This document shows positions 1 to 8,835 of a DNA stretch of 64,000 nt, piece after piece. The notes under the pieces were generated by a model. The model was given only the letters and a program-made list of their open reading frames with translations, ran no database searches and was not told the origin of the DNA. Made by a program: the position numbers and the translations under genes. The DNA is taken from assembly GCF_016623585.1 (NCBI RefSeq), contig NZ_JAEHFY010000010.1:62001-126000 (forward strand), written 5' to 3'. The DNA comes from Pedobacter segetis. GTDB lineage: Bacteria > Bacteroidota > Bacteroidia > Sphingobacteriales > Sphingobacteriaceae. Each line of letters opens with the position of its first letter. Position 1 is the stretch's first letter.

Positions 1-724
1 TCAAACGCTCCATAGAAAGATAAATCTTCTCTTTATCCTCTTTGTTCAATTTTTGAGTGTTATCTGGTTTATCGTCATTGATTAACAGGTTTGATAACCT
101 CTGATAATAACCATTTTTTGGTTGCACATCATCTAAAAATTTTGTTAAATCTATCTGGTCCAAAGCTTTTTTTGCATCAATAATGGCAGGGCGTTCTACA
201 CTTACATAATACCTGCTTAAAACCGTTTTAGGGTTTATGGCCCCATATTTTAAAATATTGGCGTAATTGATCAAACCATCGGCAGAATACAGTTCTAGCT
301 GTGCCAAATATGGGTAGCTTTCCTCAACGTTTTTAAATTTTTTCGTTTTCACGATATCTAAGATAGCTGTCAATTTATCAGCATGAAAAAATTGAGGATT
401 CAAACCTTGATATTTTGAGTTTAATAAATACTGGTGAAGGCTATCTAATTTACCATTGATCAAAAACGCACCAACTAATGTTAGCCCCTTATCTTCATCT
501 TGGTAAATTTTGCTTATCCAGTTGGGGTCATGTAATTGAGGCCTTAGTTTTTTGAGTTCTGCTTTAAATATCTTATTGTAAGCGGTAGTGTCAAAGTTTT
601 TATATTTTTTACTTTTAAAAGCTTTGGCTAAATCTCTTCCAAATTCTTCATGCCTGCCCTTAGAACAGGACATAAATAGCATAGAGGATATAAAAATTAA
701 AGTTAGTATCTGTTTAAATTTCAT
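1..724 (-). CDS. L,D-transpeptidase-like lipoprotein, scaffold domain (C-terminus beyond window)
   Basis: The reading frame is open from an ATG at 724 down to the window edge, giving the first 241 residues. It begins with a lipoprotein signal (hydrophobic stretch, then LFMSC with the lipid-bearing Cys at residue 20). The following region, with blocks such as NGKLDSLHQYLL, YQGLNPQFFHADKL and SADGLINYANIL, resembles the N-terminal scaffold domain of YcbB-type L,D-transpeptidases, which form 3-3 peptidoglycan crosslinks in the periplasm. The catalytic YkuD domain with its SHGC-type motif would lie outside the window, so activity cannot be judged here. It is divergent from the raiA-like gene. Confidence 0.6.
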   Translation of the reverse strand, partial: MKFKQILTLIFISSMLFMSCSKGRHEEFGRDLAKAFKSKKYKNFDTTAYNKIFKAELKKLRPQLHDPNWISKIYQDEDKGLTLVGAFLINGKLDSLHQYLLNSKYQGLNPQFFHADKLTAILDIVKTKKFKNVEESYPYLAQLELYSADGLINYANILKYGAINPKTVLSRYYVSVERPAIIDAKKALDQIDLTKFLDDVQPKNGYYQRLSNLLINDDKPDNTQKLNKEDKEKIYLSMERL

Positions 725-868
725 TATTGAATAGTTTAGACATCAAGTTAACAACATTAATGCCCTTTTAATTTTGATACTTAAGGTAAAAGGCAAACCA
801 GTAGATTAACCTAAAGAAAACCAATATTGGTATGCAAATTGAACAATTTTAATAAATTTAAAATTATG

Positions 869-1180
869 ATGACGATACAGGTTAATACAGACAACCACAT
901 TGATGGAAAAGAGGATTTTAACACTTACATTAAAGATTTATTTAATGATAAATTAAAAAGATTTGATGCTCACCTAACTAGAATTGAAGTGCATTTAAGT
1001 GATGAAAACGCTGGCAGAGGTGGGTCTGATGATAAGAAATGTAATGTTGAAGCTCGTTTAGAAGGGCATGAACCAATTTTTGCCAGTGCAACTGCTAGTG
1101 AAATGCACATTGCTATTAGTGAAGCACTTCAAAAAATAAAAAGTGGTATAGATCATACCCTAGATAAAGTAAAAAATTAA
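869..1180 (+). CDS. raiA: HPF/RaiA-family ribosome hibernation factor (short form)
   Basis: The 103-residue protein has the features of the sigma-54-modulation/ribosome-hibernation family: an N-terminal beta strand (MTIQVNTDNHID), a helix, the strand RIEVHLSDENAG, then CNVEARLEGHEPIFASA and a long C-terminal helix. Family members bind the 30S decoding region and silence ribosomes in stationary phase. It is the short form and lacks the C-terminal dimerisation domain of long HPF. Tandem ATGs lie at 866 and 869; an upstream in-frame ATG at 827 would add 14 residues with no family similarity, so 869 was chosen. A strong terminator follows at 1201-1240, so it is probably a single-gene transcript. 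Confidence 0.85.
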   Translation: MTIQVNTDNHIDGKEDFNTYIKDLFNDKLKRFDAHLTRIEVHLSDENAGRGGSDDKKCNVEARLEGHEPIFASATASEMHIAISEALQKIKSGIDHTLDKVKN

Positions 1181-1200
1181 TTCCCGATTAATCTGATTAG

Positions 1201-1240
1201 AAAGCCGTTGAGATATAAGCATCCCAACGGCTTTTTTTAT
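1201..1240 (+). terminator. Rho-independent terminator after raiA
   Basis: An inverted repeat AAGCCGTTG / CAACGGCTT (1202-1210 and 1225-1233, slightly imperfect inside) is followed directly by a run of seven T. It sits 21 bases after the raiA stop and before gpmI. Confidence 0.85.
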
Positions 1241-1300
1241 CTACTGTAAATCCATTGATAATAAATAACATTCTTGCAAACCCTAATCGATCATAAATTT

Positions 1301-1308
1301 TATATTTG
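1301..1308 (+). promoter_or_regulatory. Candidate -7 box of gpmI
   Basis: TATATTTG fits the Bacteroidota -7 consensus TAnnTTTG exactly. It ends only four bases before the GTG start at 1313, implying a transcript with almost no 5' leader. The -33 match is weak: a TTG at 1274-1276 is spaced 24 bases away, longer than the usual 19-21. Confidence 0.45.
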
Positions 1309-1312
1309 CATT

Positions 1313-2833
1313 GTGAAAGATAAAAAAGTTGCATTATTAATATTAGATGGCTGGGGATACGGAAACAACGACTCTTCAAACGCCATATTAGCTGCAAAAA
1401 CCCCGTTTTTTGATAGCTGCTTAAAAAAGTACCCTAATTCTAAACTAGAAGCATCTGGCGAAGCCGTTGGTTTACCTGATGGTCAAATGGGAAATTCTGA
1501 AGTTGGACACATGAATTTAGGTGCCGGCCGAGTTGTTTATCAAGAACTTGGTCGCATACATAAAGCGGTAAAAGATGGCGATTTTAATACAAATCCTGCA
1601 TTACAAAACGCTTTTAAATACGCAAAGGAAAACAATAAGAAAATCCATTTAATTGGTCTGGTTTCTGATGGCGGCGTACATGCCCATACCAAGCATATCA
1701 AAGGTTTGTGTGATGCCGCAAAAACCGCAGGCTTGCAGCAAGTTTTTATCCATGCCTTTACCGATGGAAGAGATACCGATCCTAATTCTGGGGTTGGCTT
1801 TTTAACCGATTTGAATGAATATCTAAAAAATTCTAGCGGGCAAATTGCTTCTGCAATTGGAAGGTATTACGCTATGGATCGCGATAACAGATGGGAAAGG
1901 GTAAAACTTGCTTATGATTTATTGGTAAAAGGCCAAGGAGAAAAAGTAAAAGACCTAACCGGTGCGCTAAAAAAATCTTATGAAAATGGCATTACAGATG
2001 AGTTTTTAAAACCCGTTGTTAAGGTTGATGCAAATGGAAACCCCATAGCAGTTATTGCAGATGGCGATGTGGTGATTTGTTTTAATTTTAGAACAGACAG
2101 AGGGCGTGAGATTACCCAAGCTTTAACCCAAAAAGCTTTTCCAGAACAAGATATGAAGCCATTAAAGCTTCATTATATTACCCTTACCACTTATGACGAT
2201 ACCTTTAAAGGTGTTGATGTAATGTTTACCAAAGATGACCTTGTAAATACATTAGGACAAGTTTTAGAGAACAACGATAAATCACAGATAAGGATCGCAG
2301 AAACAGAAAAATACCCACACGTTACCTTCTTTTTTAGCGGTGGCCGAGAAAAAGAATTTGAAAAAGAAAAAAGATTGATGGTTCCATCGCCAAAAGTGGC
2401 TACTTACGATCTGCAACCAGAAATGAGTGCAGAAGGAATTAGAAATGCCATTATCCCAGAAATTGAAAAAGGCAGTGCAGATTTTATTTGTTTAAATTTT
2501 GCCAACCCAGATATGGTAGGGCATACGGGTGTTTTTGATGCAGTGGTTAAAGCGGTAGAAACCGTTGATGCTTGTACACAGCAAGTTGTTGAAGCTGGGA
2601 TCAAAAATGGTTATTCATTTATTATTTTAGCCGATCATGGAAATGCAGATTATATGATCAATGAAGATGGCTCTGTGAATACGGCGCATACCACTAATTT
2701 AGTTCCCTGTATTTTAATTGATGAGGATCATAAAACCTTAAAAGACGGCAAATTGGGAGATATTGCCCCTACGGTACTAAAGCTCTTAAAGCTAGAACAA
2801 CCAAAGGAAATGGGGGGCGTAGCCTTAATTTAA
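1313..2833 (+). CDS. gpmI: 2,3-bisphosphoglycerate-independent phosphoglycerate mutase
   Basis: It interconverts 3- and 2-phosphoglycerate in cytosolic glycolysis/gluconeogenesis using two Mn ions and a phosphoserine. From the GTG at 1313 the protein is 506 residues, the usual family length. Visible signatures are LLILDGWGYG (metal Asp), DGQMGNSEVGHMN with the nucleophilic Ser62, TDGRDTDP, the RYYAMDRDNRWER block, and the C-terminal metal site DMVGHTG ... LADHGNAD. An upstream start at 1274 would add 13 hydrophobic residues not found in the family and would precede the -7 box, so GTG 1313 is preferred. The stop overlaps the next ATG by one base (TAATG), indicating coupling to the downstream lipoprotein gene. 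Confidence 0.97.
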   Translation: MKDKKVALLILDGWGYGNNDSSNAILAAKTPFFDSCLKKYPNSKLEASGEAVGLPDGQMGNSEVGHMNLGAGRVVYQELGRIHKAVKDGDFNTNPALQNAFKYAKENNKKIHLIGLVSDGGVHAHTKHIKGLCDAAKTAGLQQVFIHAFTDGRDTDPNSGVGFLTDLNEYLKNSSGQIASAIGRYYAMDRDNRWERVKLAYDLLVKGQGEKVKDLTGALKKSYENGITDEFLKPVVKVDANGNPIAVIADGDVVICFNFRTDRGREITQALTQKAFPEQDMKPLKLHYITLTTYDDTFKGVDVMFTKDDLVNTLGQVLENNDKSQIRIAETEKYPHVTFFFSGGREKEFEKEKRLMVPSPKVATYDLQPEMSAEGIRNAIIPEIEKGSADFICLNFANPDMVGHTGVFDAVVKAVETVDACTQQVVEAGIKNGYSFIILADHGNADYMINEDGSVNTAHTTNLVPCILIDEDHKTLKDGKLGDIAPTVLKLLKLEQPKEMGGVALI

Positions 2834-3369
2834 TGCAAAAAATAAATAAACTTTTAATAGTTTCCTTTTTGTTGTTTGGATGTAATGCTGGCAGCAAAAA
2901 GGCAGAAATAAGGCAAATCTATTATTTCGATTTAAAAAGCTATTTCCAGAATTTAGCAGATAGCCTCAACAAAACAAATACGATTATTGAGAAAACCGTT
3001 GCAAAAAATGGTGTTAAAGAAACAAAAAAAATAAAAGTAGCAGATTGGAAAAATGAATTTGCGCTATTTATTGATGCTGATATTAATAAATCTGCTTGGC
3101 AAGATAGCTATATTAAAGATTCTACAGCCACAAAAATTAGTTATAAAGCCAAGAACAAAAGCCTGAAAACCCAAAGCATTACTATTGGTTTAGAAAAGGG
3201 TAAAGCCAAAAAAATAATTGTTAAAACCAAGGCCGATAATTTGCTATACCAAGGAGAAGAGACGCTTACCTATACAAACGGGGTTTCTTATCAAATAAAA
3301 AAACACCAAAAAGTGATCTTCTTGGGTTTAAACGATTATTTGATAGAAGGGAGATTTAAAAACAAATGA
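2833..3369 (+). CDS. Small lipoprotein of unknown function
   Basis: I do not recognise this 178-residue protein. It has a lipoprotein signal (KLLIVSFLLFGCNAG; Cys17), so it should be anchored in the outer or inner membrane facing the periplasm. The mature part is Lys-rich, with alternating strand-like segments (YKAKNKSLKTQSITIGL, AKKIIVKTKADNLLYQG) that suggest a beta-rich fold. The start codon shares one base with the gpmI stop, so the two are co-translated. The stop codon lies inside the left arm of a long hairpin (3361-3406) that probably ends the transcript. Confidence 0.75.
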   Translation: MQKINKLLIVSFLLFGCNAGSKKAEIRQIYYFDLKSYFQNLADSLNKTNTIIEKTVAKNGVKETKKIKVADWKNEFALFIDADINKSAWQDSYIKDSTATKISYKAKNKSLKTQSITIGLEKGKAKKIIVKTKADNLLYQGEETLTYTNGVSYQIKKHQKVIFLGLNDYLIEGRFKNK

Positions 3370-3406
3370 TCTAAAAAGAATTTGCATTCTTATTAGATCA
3401 TTTGTT
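3361..3406 (+). terminator. Long 21-bp hairpin containing the stop codon
   Basis: The arms 3361-3381 and 3386-3406 are complementary over 21 bases with a single A/A mismatch, and the loop is four bases (TTGC). The left arm includes the last codons and TGA of the upstream lipoprotein gene. The bases after it (TTGCAAC) are not a proper T run, so termination or 3'-end protection is inferred from the stem alone. Confidence 0.65.
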
Positions 3407-3484
3407 TTGCAACAGGGATAGGAATTAAAATTTTGCCTTCATGCGCTTTGCAGGTTTTGGCAAAATTTGTGCGCAGCACCGCAG

Positions 3485-3525
3485 CGATAGCGGAGTAATG
3501 TATAGCCCGGCGGTTGCCCATAAAA
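3485..3525. repeat. Possible dispersed intergenic repeat, copy A
   Basis: This GC-rich patch stands out from the AT-rich spacer around it. It contains GCAGCGATAGCGGAG followed by TATAGCCCGGCGGTTGCC. A related pattern (GAGCGGAGCGGAAGG ... TATAGCGTAAAGCCCGGCAAC) occurs at 40255-40310. The shared AGCGGAG and AGCCCGGC words in two unrelated spacers suggest a dispersed repeat family. Confidence 0.4.
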
Positions 3526-3577
3526 ATATTATTTTAAACTTTAATCAATCAAAATATTCTGCATTTTTGCAAACAAT

Positions 3578-4792
3578 ATGGCAAAAAACGGAAAAGCAGC
3601 ATTAGGTTTCATCTTCGTAACTTTATTGGTTGATGTTACAGGCTTGGGTATCATTATACCCGTTTTACCTACTTTAATAGCCCAATTGATCCATGGTAAT
3701 TTAAGTGATGCCGCAAGTTACGGTGGGTGGCTCACGTTTGCTTATGCCATTATGCAATTTGTTTGCGCACCAATTTTAGGGAATTTGAGCGATAGGTTTG
3801 GGAGGAGGCCAATTTTGTTGTTTTCTTTGCTAGGATTTGGGATAGATTACCTCTTTTTGGCCTTCGCCCCTACTATTTGGTGGCTTTTTGTAGGAAGGAT
3901 TATTGCGGGGATCACGGGAGCAAGCATTACCACCGCTTCGGCGTATATTGCGGATATTAGCACCCCAGAAAAACGGGCGCAAAACTTTGGGTTGATCGGT
4001 GCTGCTTTTGGTTTAGGCTTTATATTAGGACCTGTTATAGGCGGTATTTTAGGTCAGTTTGGTTCTAGGATACCATTTTTTGCTGCCGCAGGATTAAGTT
4101 TGTTAAATACCATTTACGGTTTCTTTGTTTTACCAGAATCTTTGCCAGAAGAAAAACGAAGGCCTTTTGAGATCAAAAGAGCCAACCCCTTAGGTTCTCT
4201 TTTACAGCTAAAAAAATATCCGGCCATGGGTGGTTTGATCATTGTTCTGATTTTAATGTACACCGCCATGAATGGCTTACAAAGTACTTGGGCTTATTAC
4301 GGGATGGAAAAATTTAGTTGGAACGAAGCTTGGGTAGGTTATTCTTTAGGGTTTATTGGATTGATGATCGGTATTGTGCAGGTTGGGATCATACGCTGGG
4401 CAATCCCAAAATTTGGGCAAGAGAAAAGCCTTTATATTGGTTTGGCGTTTTATAGCTTGGGGCTTTTGCTGTTTGCTTTTGCCCCAAGCGGCCTTTGGAT
4501 GTTCATATTTATAATTCCTTATGCACTTGGCGGCATTGCTGGCCCTGCGCTACAGAGTATTATAAGCGGGTTTGCCCCGGGCAACCAACAAGGAGAAATA
4601 CAAGGTGCCTTAACCAGTTTAATGAGTGCTACCACCATTTTTGCCCCACCTTTAATGACAACTATTTTTGCTTATTTTACAGATAAGGATAATTCGATAC
4701 AATTCCCTGGGGCACCGTTTCTATTAAGTTCTATTTTGGTTTTAGCTGCAGTTTTCTTGGCGATGAACAGTTTGAAACCGAAGGTGAGTTAG
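3578..4792 (+). CDS. TetA-family major-facilitator drug/H+ antiporter
   Basis: This 404-residue integral membrane protein has about 12 hydrophobic helices. It carries the hallmarks of the TCR/TetA group of the DHA1 family: [13 protein letters not shown] in helix 1, the cytoplasmic loop motif [11 protein letters not shown] between helices 2 and 3 (near residue 75), and the helix-5 antiporter motif [12 protein letters not shown]. Such proteins export tetracyclines or other hydrophobic drugs in exchange for protons. The substrate cannot be set from sequence, and chromosomal Bacteroidota homologues are often of unknown specificity. The ATG at 3578 lies eight bases after CATTTTTG (3562-3569), a one-mismatch -7 box. 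Confidence 0.88.
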   Translation: MAKNGKAALGFIFVTLLVDVTGLGIIIPVLPTLIAQLIHGNLSDAASYGGWLTFAYAIMQFVCAPILGNLSDRFGRRPILLFSLLGFGIDYLFLAFAPTIWWLFVGRIIAGITGASITTASAYIADISTPEKRAQNFGLIGAAFGLGFILGPVIGGILGQFGSRIPFFAAAGLSLLNTIYGFFVLPESLPEEKRRPFEIKRANPLGSLLQLKKYPAMGGLIIVLILMYTAMNGLQSTWAYYGMEKFSWNEAWVGYSLGFIGLMIGIVQVGIIRWAIPKFGQEKSLYIGLAFYSLGLLLFAFAPSGLWMFIFIIPYALGGIAGPALQSIISGFAPGNQQGEIQGALTSLMSATTIFAPPLMTTIFAYFTDKDNSIQFPGAPFLLSSILVLAAVFLAMNSLKPKVS

Positions 4793-4800
4793 GTCTTTTT

Positions 4801-4914
4801 GGTTCATTAGGCTTATTGATTTGGTAAGTTTAGTTTGTTAGTTCATTAGGCTCATTGATTTGGTAAGTTTAGTTCATTGGTTCATTAGCAGGCTTATTGA
4901 TTTTGGTTTGTTAG
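4801..4914. repeat. About 2.9 imperfect tandem copies of a 39-40 base unit
   Basis: Copies at 4801-4840, 4841-4879 and 4880-4914 each start GTTCATTAG, continue with GGCTTATTGATTTGG or a close variant, and (first two) end GTAAGTTTAGTT. They fill the spacer between the two transporter genes, beginning eight bases after the TetA-like stop. No reading frame of note is present. Confidence 0.8.
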
Positions 4915-4979
4915 AATTTAGTTTAGCTCATTAAGTTGACTCTAATTAAATATTTACTGAAAAACAAACTAAAGAACCT

Positions 4980-4987
4980 TAAATTTG
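4980..4987 (+). promoter_or_regulatory. Candidate -7 box of the second MFS gene
   Basis: TAAATTTG matches TAnnTTTG and ends ten bases before the ATG at 4998. No convincing -33 TTTG is found at the usual distance, so support is partial. Confidence 0.4.
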
Positions 4988-4997
4988 TCTATCCCCT

Positions 4998-6272
4998 ATG
5001 GCAAAATCAAATCTATCCAATGTTTTTAGGTCTTTGAAATCTCGCAACTTTAAGCTTTATTTTGCTGGTCAATCTGTTTCATTAATTGGGACCTGGATGC
5101 AGCGTTTGGCCGTAAGTTGGTTGGTTTATGATGTTACTCACTCGGCTTTCTTATTAGGGTTGGTCATGTTTTCAGGGCAAATCCCTGCGTTGATCCTATC
5201 ACCTTATGGCGGTGCGGTAACCGATAGGCATAGCAGGTATAAAATTTTACTGATTACCCAAATCGCATCTATGGTGCAAGCGGGTTTGTTGGCTTTTATG
5301 ATTCTTGCCGGATTTTACAGCACAACCGGTGTAATTTTATTGAGCGCTTTACTGGGTTGCATCAACGCTTTCGATATCCCTTCGAGGCAATCTTTGATGA
5401 TAGAATTAATAGACGATAAAAAGGATTTGCCCAATGCGATTGCATTAAACTCTAGCATGGTTAATATGGCCCGGTTAATTGGGCCGGTGGTTGCAGGTTT
5501 ATTGATCACTTGGGTGGGCGAAGGGATGTGTTTTTTAATCAATACACTTACTTTTATTCCCGTAATTTCTTCTCTGTTATTGATTAAGATCAAACCGAAG
5601 AAAATAGAAAAAACAGCTGAAAGCGTTTGGAAAGGTTTAAAAGAAGGATATAATTATCTTAAAACCAAACCCGATTTACGCTTGATGATTCTGTTGATGG
5701 CCTGCATCAGTTTTTTCTTGATGCCAATAGTAACCTTACTACCTATTTTCGCAAAAGATGTTTTTAAAGGGAACGCATCAACATTGAGCTATTTAGAGGG
5801 CGCAATGGGCCTAGGTGCCTTAAGCGGTGCCATTTATTTAGCAGGTGCCAAAAAATTAAAGAACTTGGCAAAAACCATTATACTATCCATATTTGTTTAT
5901 GCCGTAAGTTTGCTGTTTTTTTCCTTTACTCCGTGGTTTGGCCTAGCTTTGTTATTTATTTTATTCGCTGGTATTGGGCAAATGATCCAAATCTCTGGGT
6001 CTAACAGTTTTATCCAAACCCATGTAGATGATAAAATGCGAGGCAGGGTTATCAGTTATTATGCCATGGCTTTTCAAGGGATGATGCCAATTGGTAGTTT
6101 TATAGCTGGTTTTTCGGCCAATCATATCGGCGCACAAAATACCTTGTTAATACAAAGTATATTGGGAATTTTTACCGCTACTATCTTTTACTTTTTATTA
6201 AAAAAAGTGCGTTTAAAGGTAGTAAACAATGAAAGGAATGCCTTGAGGCAAAATCCTGAGTTTGTTGTTTAA
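4998..6272 (+). CDS. DHA3-type (MFS_3) major-facilitator transporter
   Basis: A 424-residue, 12-helix major-facilitator protein. The N-terminus (FRSLKSRNFKLYFAGQSVS, LIGTWMQRLAVSWLVYDVT) and the loop GGAVTDRHSRYKIL are typical of the MFS_3/EntS-like group, which includes enterobactin and macrolide exporters. The signature HVDDKMRGRVISYY in helix 10-11 also fits. It is likely an exporter of a small hydrophobic compound or siderophore; which one cannot be told. It is in line with the TetA-like gene but separated by the repeat-filled 205-base spacer, and has its own -7 box, so it is probably transcribed separately. Confidence 0.88.
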   Translation: MAKSNLSNVFRSLKSRNFKLYFAGQSVSLIGTWMQRLAVSWLVYDVTHSAFLLGLVMFSGQIPALILSPYGGAVTDRHSRYKILLITQIASMVQAGLLAFMILAGFYSTTGVILLSALLGCINAFDIPSRQSLMIELIDDKKDLPNAIALNSSMVNMARLIGPVVAGLLITWVGEGMCFLINTLTFIPVISSLLLIKIKPKKIEKTAESVWKGLKEGYNYLKTKPDLRLMILLMACISFFLMPIVTLLPIFAKDVFKGNASTLSYLEGAMGLGALSGAIYLAGAKKLKNLAKTIILSIFVYAVSLLFFSFTPWFGLALLFILFAGIGQMIQISGSNSFIQTHVDDKMRGRVISYYAMAFQGMMPIGSFIAGFSANHIGAQNTLLIQSILGIFTATIFYFLLKKVRLKVVNNERNALRQNPEFVV

Positions 6273-6302
6273 CCTACTTTCAAATCTGAAAATTTACAGC
6301 AT

Positions 6303-6336
6303 AAAAAAAGACCAGCCTCTCTGCCGGTCTTTTCTT
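6303..6336. terminator. Bidirectional terminator between MFS and OmpA-family genes
   Basis: AAAAGACCAGC and GCCGGTCTTTT form a stem with A-rich and T-rich flanks on both sides, serving the convergent genes ending at 6272 (+) and 6355 (-). Confidence 0.85.
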
Positions 6337-6354
6337 TCATAGGTATAATAAGTA

Positions 6355-7746
6355 TTAATTGAATAAAGTAAACTCTACGCGTCTATTGTTCTGACGGCCA
6401 GCTGCTGTTTTATTGGTATCAATTGGTTGGGTTTCACCATAACCGGTTGCTTCAACCCTTGATGGGTTAACTCCTTTACTTACCAAATAAGCTTTAACTG
6501 CTTCTGCTCTATCCTTAGAAAGTTTCATGTTGTAAGAATCACTACCTTGGCTATCTGTATGGCCAGCTAATTTTAAGCTTAAGTTTTTAGAAATGATCAA
6601 GTTTGCAACCTTATCTAAGGTTGGAAAAGAAGAAGGCCTTATCGTTGATTTTGCTAGATCAAACTCCAAGTTCTTTATCGCATCGTTAACCACTTTTTTG
6701 TCTTCATCTGTGATGATATAAGTTACTGGTTTTGTAATTTTAGCTACCGGTAAAGGACAACCCGAACCATCTACCGCTGTTCCATTTGGTGTTTTTGGGC
6801 ATTTGTCATAAAAATCAGAAACACCGTCACCATCAGAATCTGTCATTAATTGGTTTATTTTATCCTTAAGCATATTCACTTCGGTATTGTTTTTAGAAGC
6901 ATCTAACTGTGCCTTTAAATCATCGTATTTAGCAACATAATCTTTCTCTAGGCTTGCCGCTGGGTTTACAAATGCTAATTGCGGTTTATTCTTATTCCCT
7001 AGTGCAAATTCTAAACCTCCGTAACCATAAGAAAATTTATCGTTTCCGGGTGCTCTGCTATATCCGTCTAAAATATCAGAATCAACAAAGTTCATTTTAT
7101 ATCCTAAATCTAAATTAACGCCCTTGGCAACCATAAACTTTAAACCTAATGCCACGGGAACCACTAATTCATGATAGTTGTCTCCATTGTTCAAATTTGT
7201 GGTTAAGCCCGCATTATCTGTAATTGTTGGTTGAAAACCCATTAAACCCGCACCTGCAGAAATGTAAGGTGTTACGTAACTTTGGCGATGTAGGATATTG
7301 AAATTACCAATGTTATATACGCCGCTTAATGTTGCGTCCCATTTGATCTCTGTTTTGTAAGATGAGTAAGGCGTATTGGATATTACCGGTCCTTTTGTTT
7401 TCGATGTTGAATTATCGGCTTTAAGGGTTCCCCTAAAAAAATCTGCTTGTAAGCCAAAATTGTGGGTAAGTTGCTTTTTTAGATAACCACCATATCCTGC
7501 GTTTACCTCCCAATTTGAGAAATCGTTGTTTCCACCTGTTACAACGGTAGGAGCTAGAATTCCACCATTTACCCCGAAAGACCATGTCCTGTATGCGGAA
7601 GCACCTGAAAATGGTGCGGGGTTTTCTTTGGCCATATCTAACTTCATATCAGAATTAGACTTTGGCATTGTTTCTTGTGCAAATGTGAAATTTGCGATTG
7701 TTACCGCCCCTAAGAGCATTATACTTTTTTTTAGATTTGTTTTCAT
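6355..7746 (-). CDS. OmpA-family outer-membrane protein with TSP3-like calcium repeat
   Basis: This 463-residue protein has a signal peptide ending at Ala-Gln (ITIANFTFAQ), an N-terminal beta-barrel of roughly residues 50-250, a short linker, one thrombospondin-type-3 calcium motif (DSDGDGVSDFYDKCP) and a C-terminal OmpA peptidoglycan-binding domain. The last shows AGHTDSQGSDSYNMKLSKDR and the NNRRVEF end. It would tether the outer membrane to peptidoglycan and is expected to be abundant. In the minus direction its own spacer (7747-7848) separates it from the preceding operon's terminator, so it is probably a single-gene transcript ending at the shared terminator at 6303-6336. Confidence 0.92.
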   Translation of the reverse strand: MKTNLKKSIMLLGAVTIANFTFAQETMPKSNSDMKLDMAKENPAPFSGASAYRTWSFGVNGGILAPTVVTGGNNDFSNWEVNAGYGGYLKKQLTHNFGLQADFFRGTLKADNSTSKTKGPVISNTPYSSYKTEIKWDATLSGVYNIGNFNILHRQSYVTPYISAGAGLMGFQPTITDNAGLTTNLNNGDNYHELVVPVALGLKFMVAKGVNLDLGYKMNFVDSDILDGYSRAPGNDKFSYGYGGLEFALGNKNKPQLAFVNPAASLEKDYVAKYDDLKAQLDASKNNTEVNMLKDKINQLMTDSDGDGVSDFYDKCPKTPNGTAVDGSGCPLPVAKITKPVTYIITDEDKKVVNDAIKNLEFDLAKSTIRPSSFPTLDKVANLIISKNLSLKLAGHTDSQGSDSYNMKLSKDRAEAVKAYLVSKGVNPSRVEATGYGETQPIDTNKTAAGRQNNRRVEFTLFN

Positions 7747-7848
7747 AACCTATTTTAATTGTTTCTTATTAGGTTGTCAAAACTCTGCCAAAAGATTTTA
7801 AAGCGTACATTTCATATCATATAATAGGTTTAAGTACATTAAAGCCCA

Positions 7849-7880
7849 TAAAAAAAGCCCAACGGTAAATGTTGAGCTTT
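7849..7880 (-). terminator. Terminator of the M42-S9-HerA-nucleotidyltransferase operon
   Basis: Read on the minus strand, GCTCAAC and GTTGGGC pair around a seven-base loop and are followed by seven T. It lies about 30 bases after the stop of the nucleotidyltransferase gene. Confidence 0.8.
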
Positions 7881-7908
7881 AAAAATTGATGTATATATTT
7901 TAGTACTA

Positions 7909-8811
7909 TTACCAAAGTTTGGATGGATAAACGCCATCCTTTACCAATTTATTGATGTTTTCTTGAACAATGTCTTTATCCTCTTTATAAGTTACGCCAA
8001 ACCATTTAGCATCTGTTGGGATAACTTTGAAGGTGGCGATATTATTCTTTATCAAATAATCGGCAATAAGAGGGATAAAGAATTCTGATTTTGGATTAGT
8101 TTGGTTTTGATGAACAAAATCGACAAATAATTTTTCTGTGATCTTGAAAACTTCTGGCGTAAAGCCCCAAAAATTCATAGAAACCGGTGTGTTGGCATCT
8201 AAGCCATGGGTACTACCGTCTTCATTTTCATAAACAATACCACCATCTTTTTTATAAACTTTGGTACGTTCGTTAATTTCTGCCATATTTCCTTGCGCAT
8301 CAGTTTGGCAAACCCCTCTAGAAACAGAACCATTTTCTGAAAGGGTGTTTCCAATTTTATAACCTACGATACTATATTTGTTGGGAGCCGCTTGGGTGGT
8401 TAAAAAATGCACCATATTTTCAAAAGCTTCATAGCCATAATAATCATCGGCATTGATCACACAAAAAGGTTCATGAATTTGATTTTTAGCTTCTAAAATA
8501 GCATGGCCTGTTCCCCATGGCTTTGCTCTTTCAATCTCTTTATCAATCCCGTACTTTTTTAAATCAAATGTCTGGAAAACGTAATCAGTTTCTATCTTAC
8601 CGGCAAGCTTAGGTTCAAAAATAGATTTAAAGCTATCTAAAAACTCTTCTCTTATGATAAAACTGATTTTCCCGAAACCTGCTTTTATGGCATCGTGGAT
8701 AGAATAATCTATAATAGTTTCGCCATTTGGGCCAAAGCCATCAATCTGTTTCATACTGCCGTAACGGCTTGCCATTCCTGCTGCTAAAATTAATAAGGTT
8801 GGTTTTTTCAT
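7909..8811 (-). CDS. Sugar-phosphate nucleotidyltransferase-like protein
   Basis: This 300-residue cytosolic protein begins with the nucleotide-binding signature of the NTP-transferase fold (LLILAAGMASRYG, then KQIDGFGPNGE). It also has the expected internal Asp motif FCVINADDYYG near residue 120 and WGTGHAILEA, a block that contacts the base in related enzymes. Such enzymes couple a sugar phosphate with an NTP to make an NDP-sugar. The first motif differs from the G-G-x-G-x-R-L of RmlA and GlmU, so the substrate is open. It is the last gene of the run starting at 13977, 24 bases after the HerA-like gene, and is followed by a good terminator. Confidence 0.75.
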   Translation of the reverse strand: MKKPTLLILAAGMASRYGSMKQIDGFGPNGETIIDYSIHDAIKAGFGKISFIIREEFLDSFKSIFEPKLAGKIETDYVFQTFDLKKYGIDKEIERAKPWGTGHAILEAKNQIHEPFCVINADDYYGYEAFENMVHFLTTQAAPNKYSIVGYKIGNTLSENGSVSRGVCQTDAQGNMAEINERTKVYKKDGGIVYENEDGSTHGLDANTPVSMNFWGFTPEVFKITEKLFVDFVHQNQTNPKSEFFIPLIADYLIKNNIATFKVIPTDAKWFGVTYKEDKDIVQENINKLVKDGVYPSKLW

Positions 8812-8835
8812 TTTACGTGTTTATGTTAATGGGTC

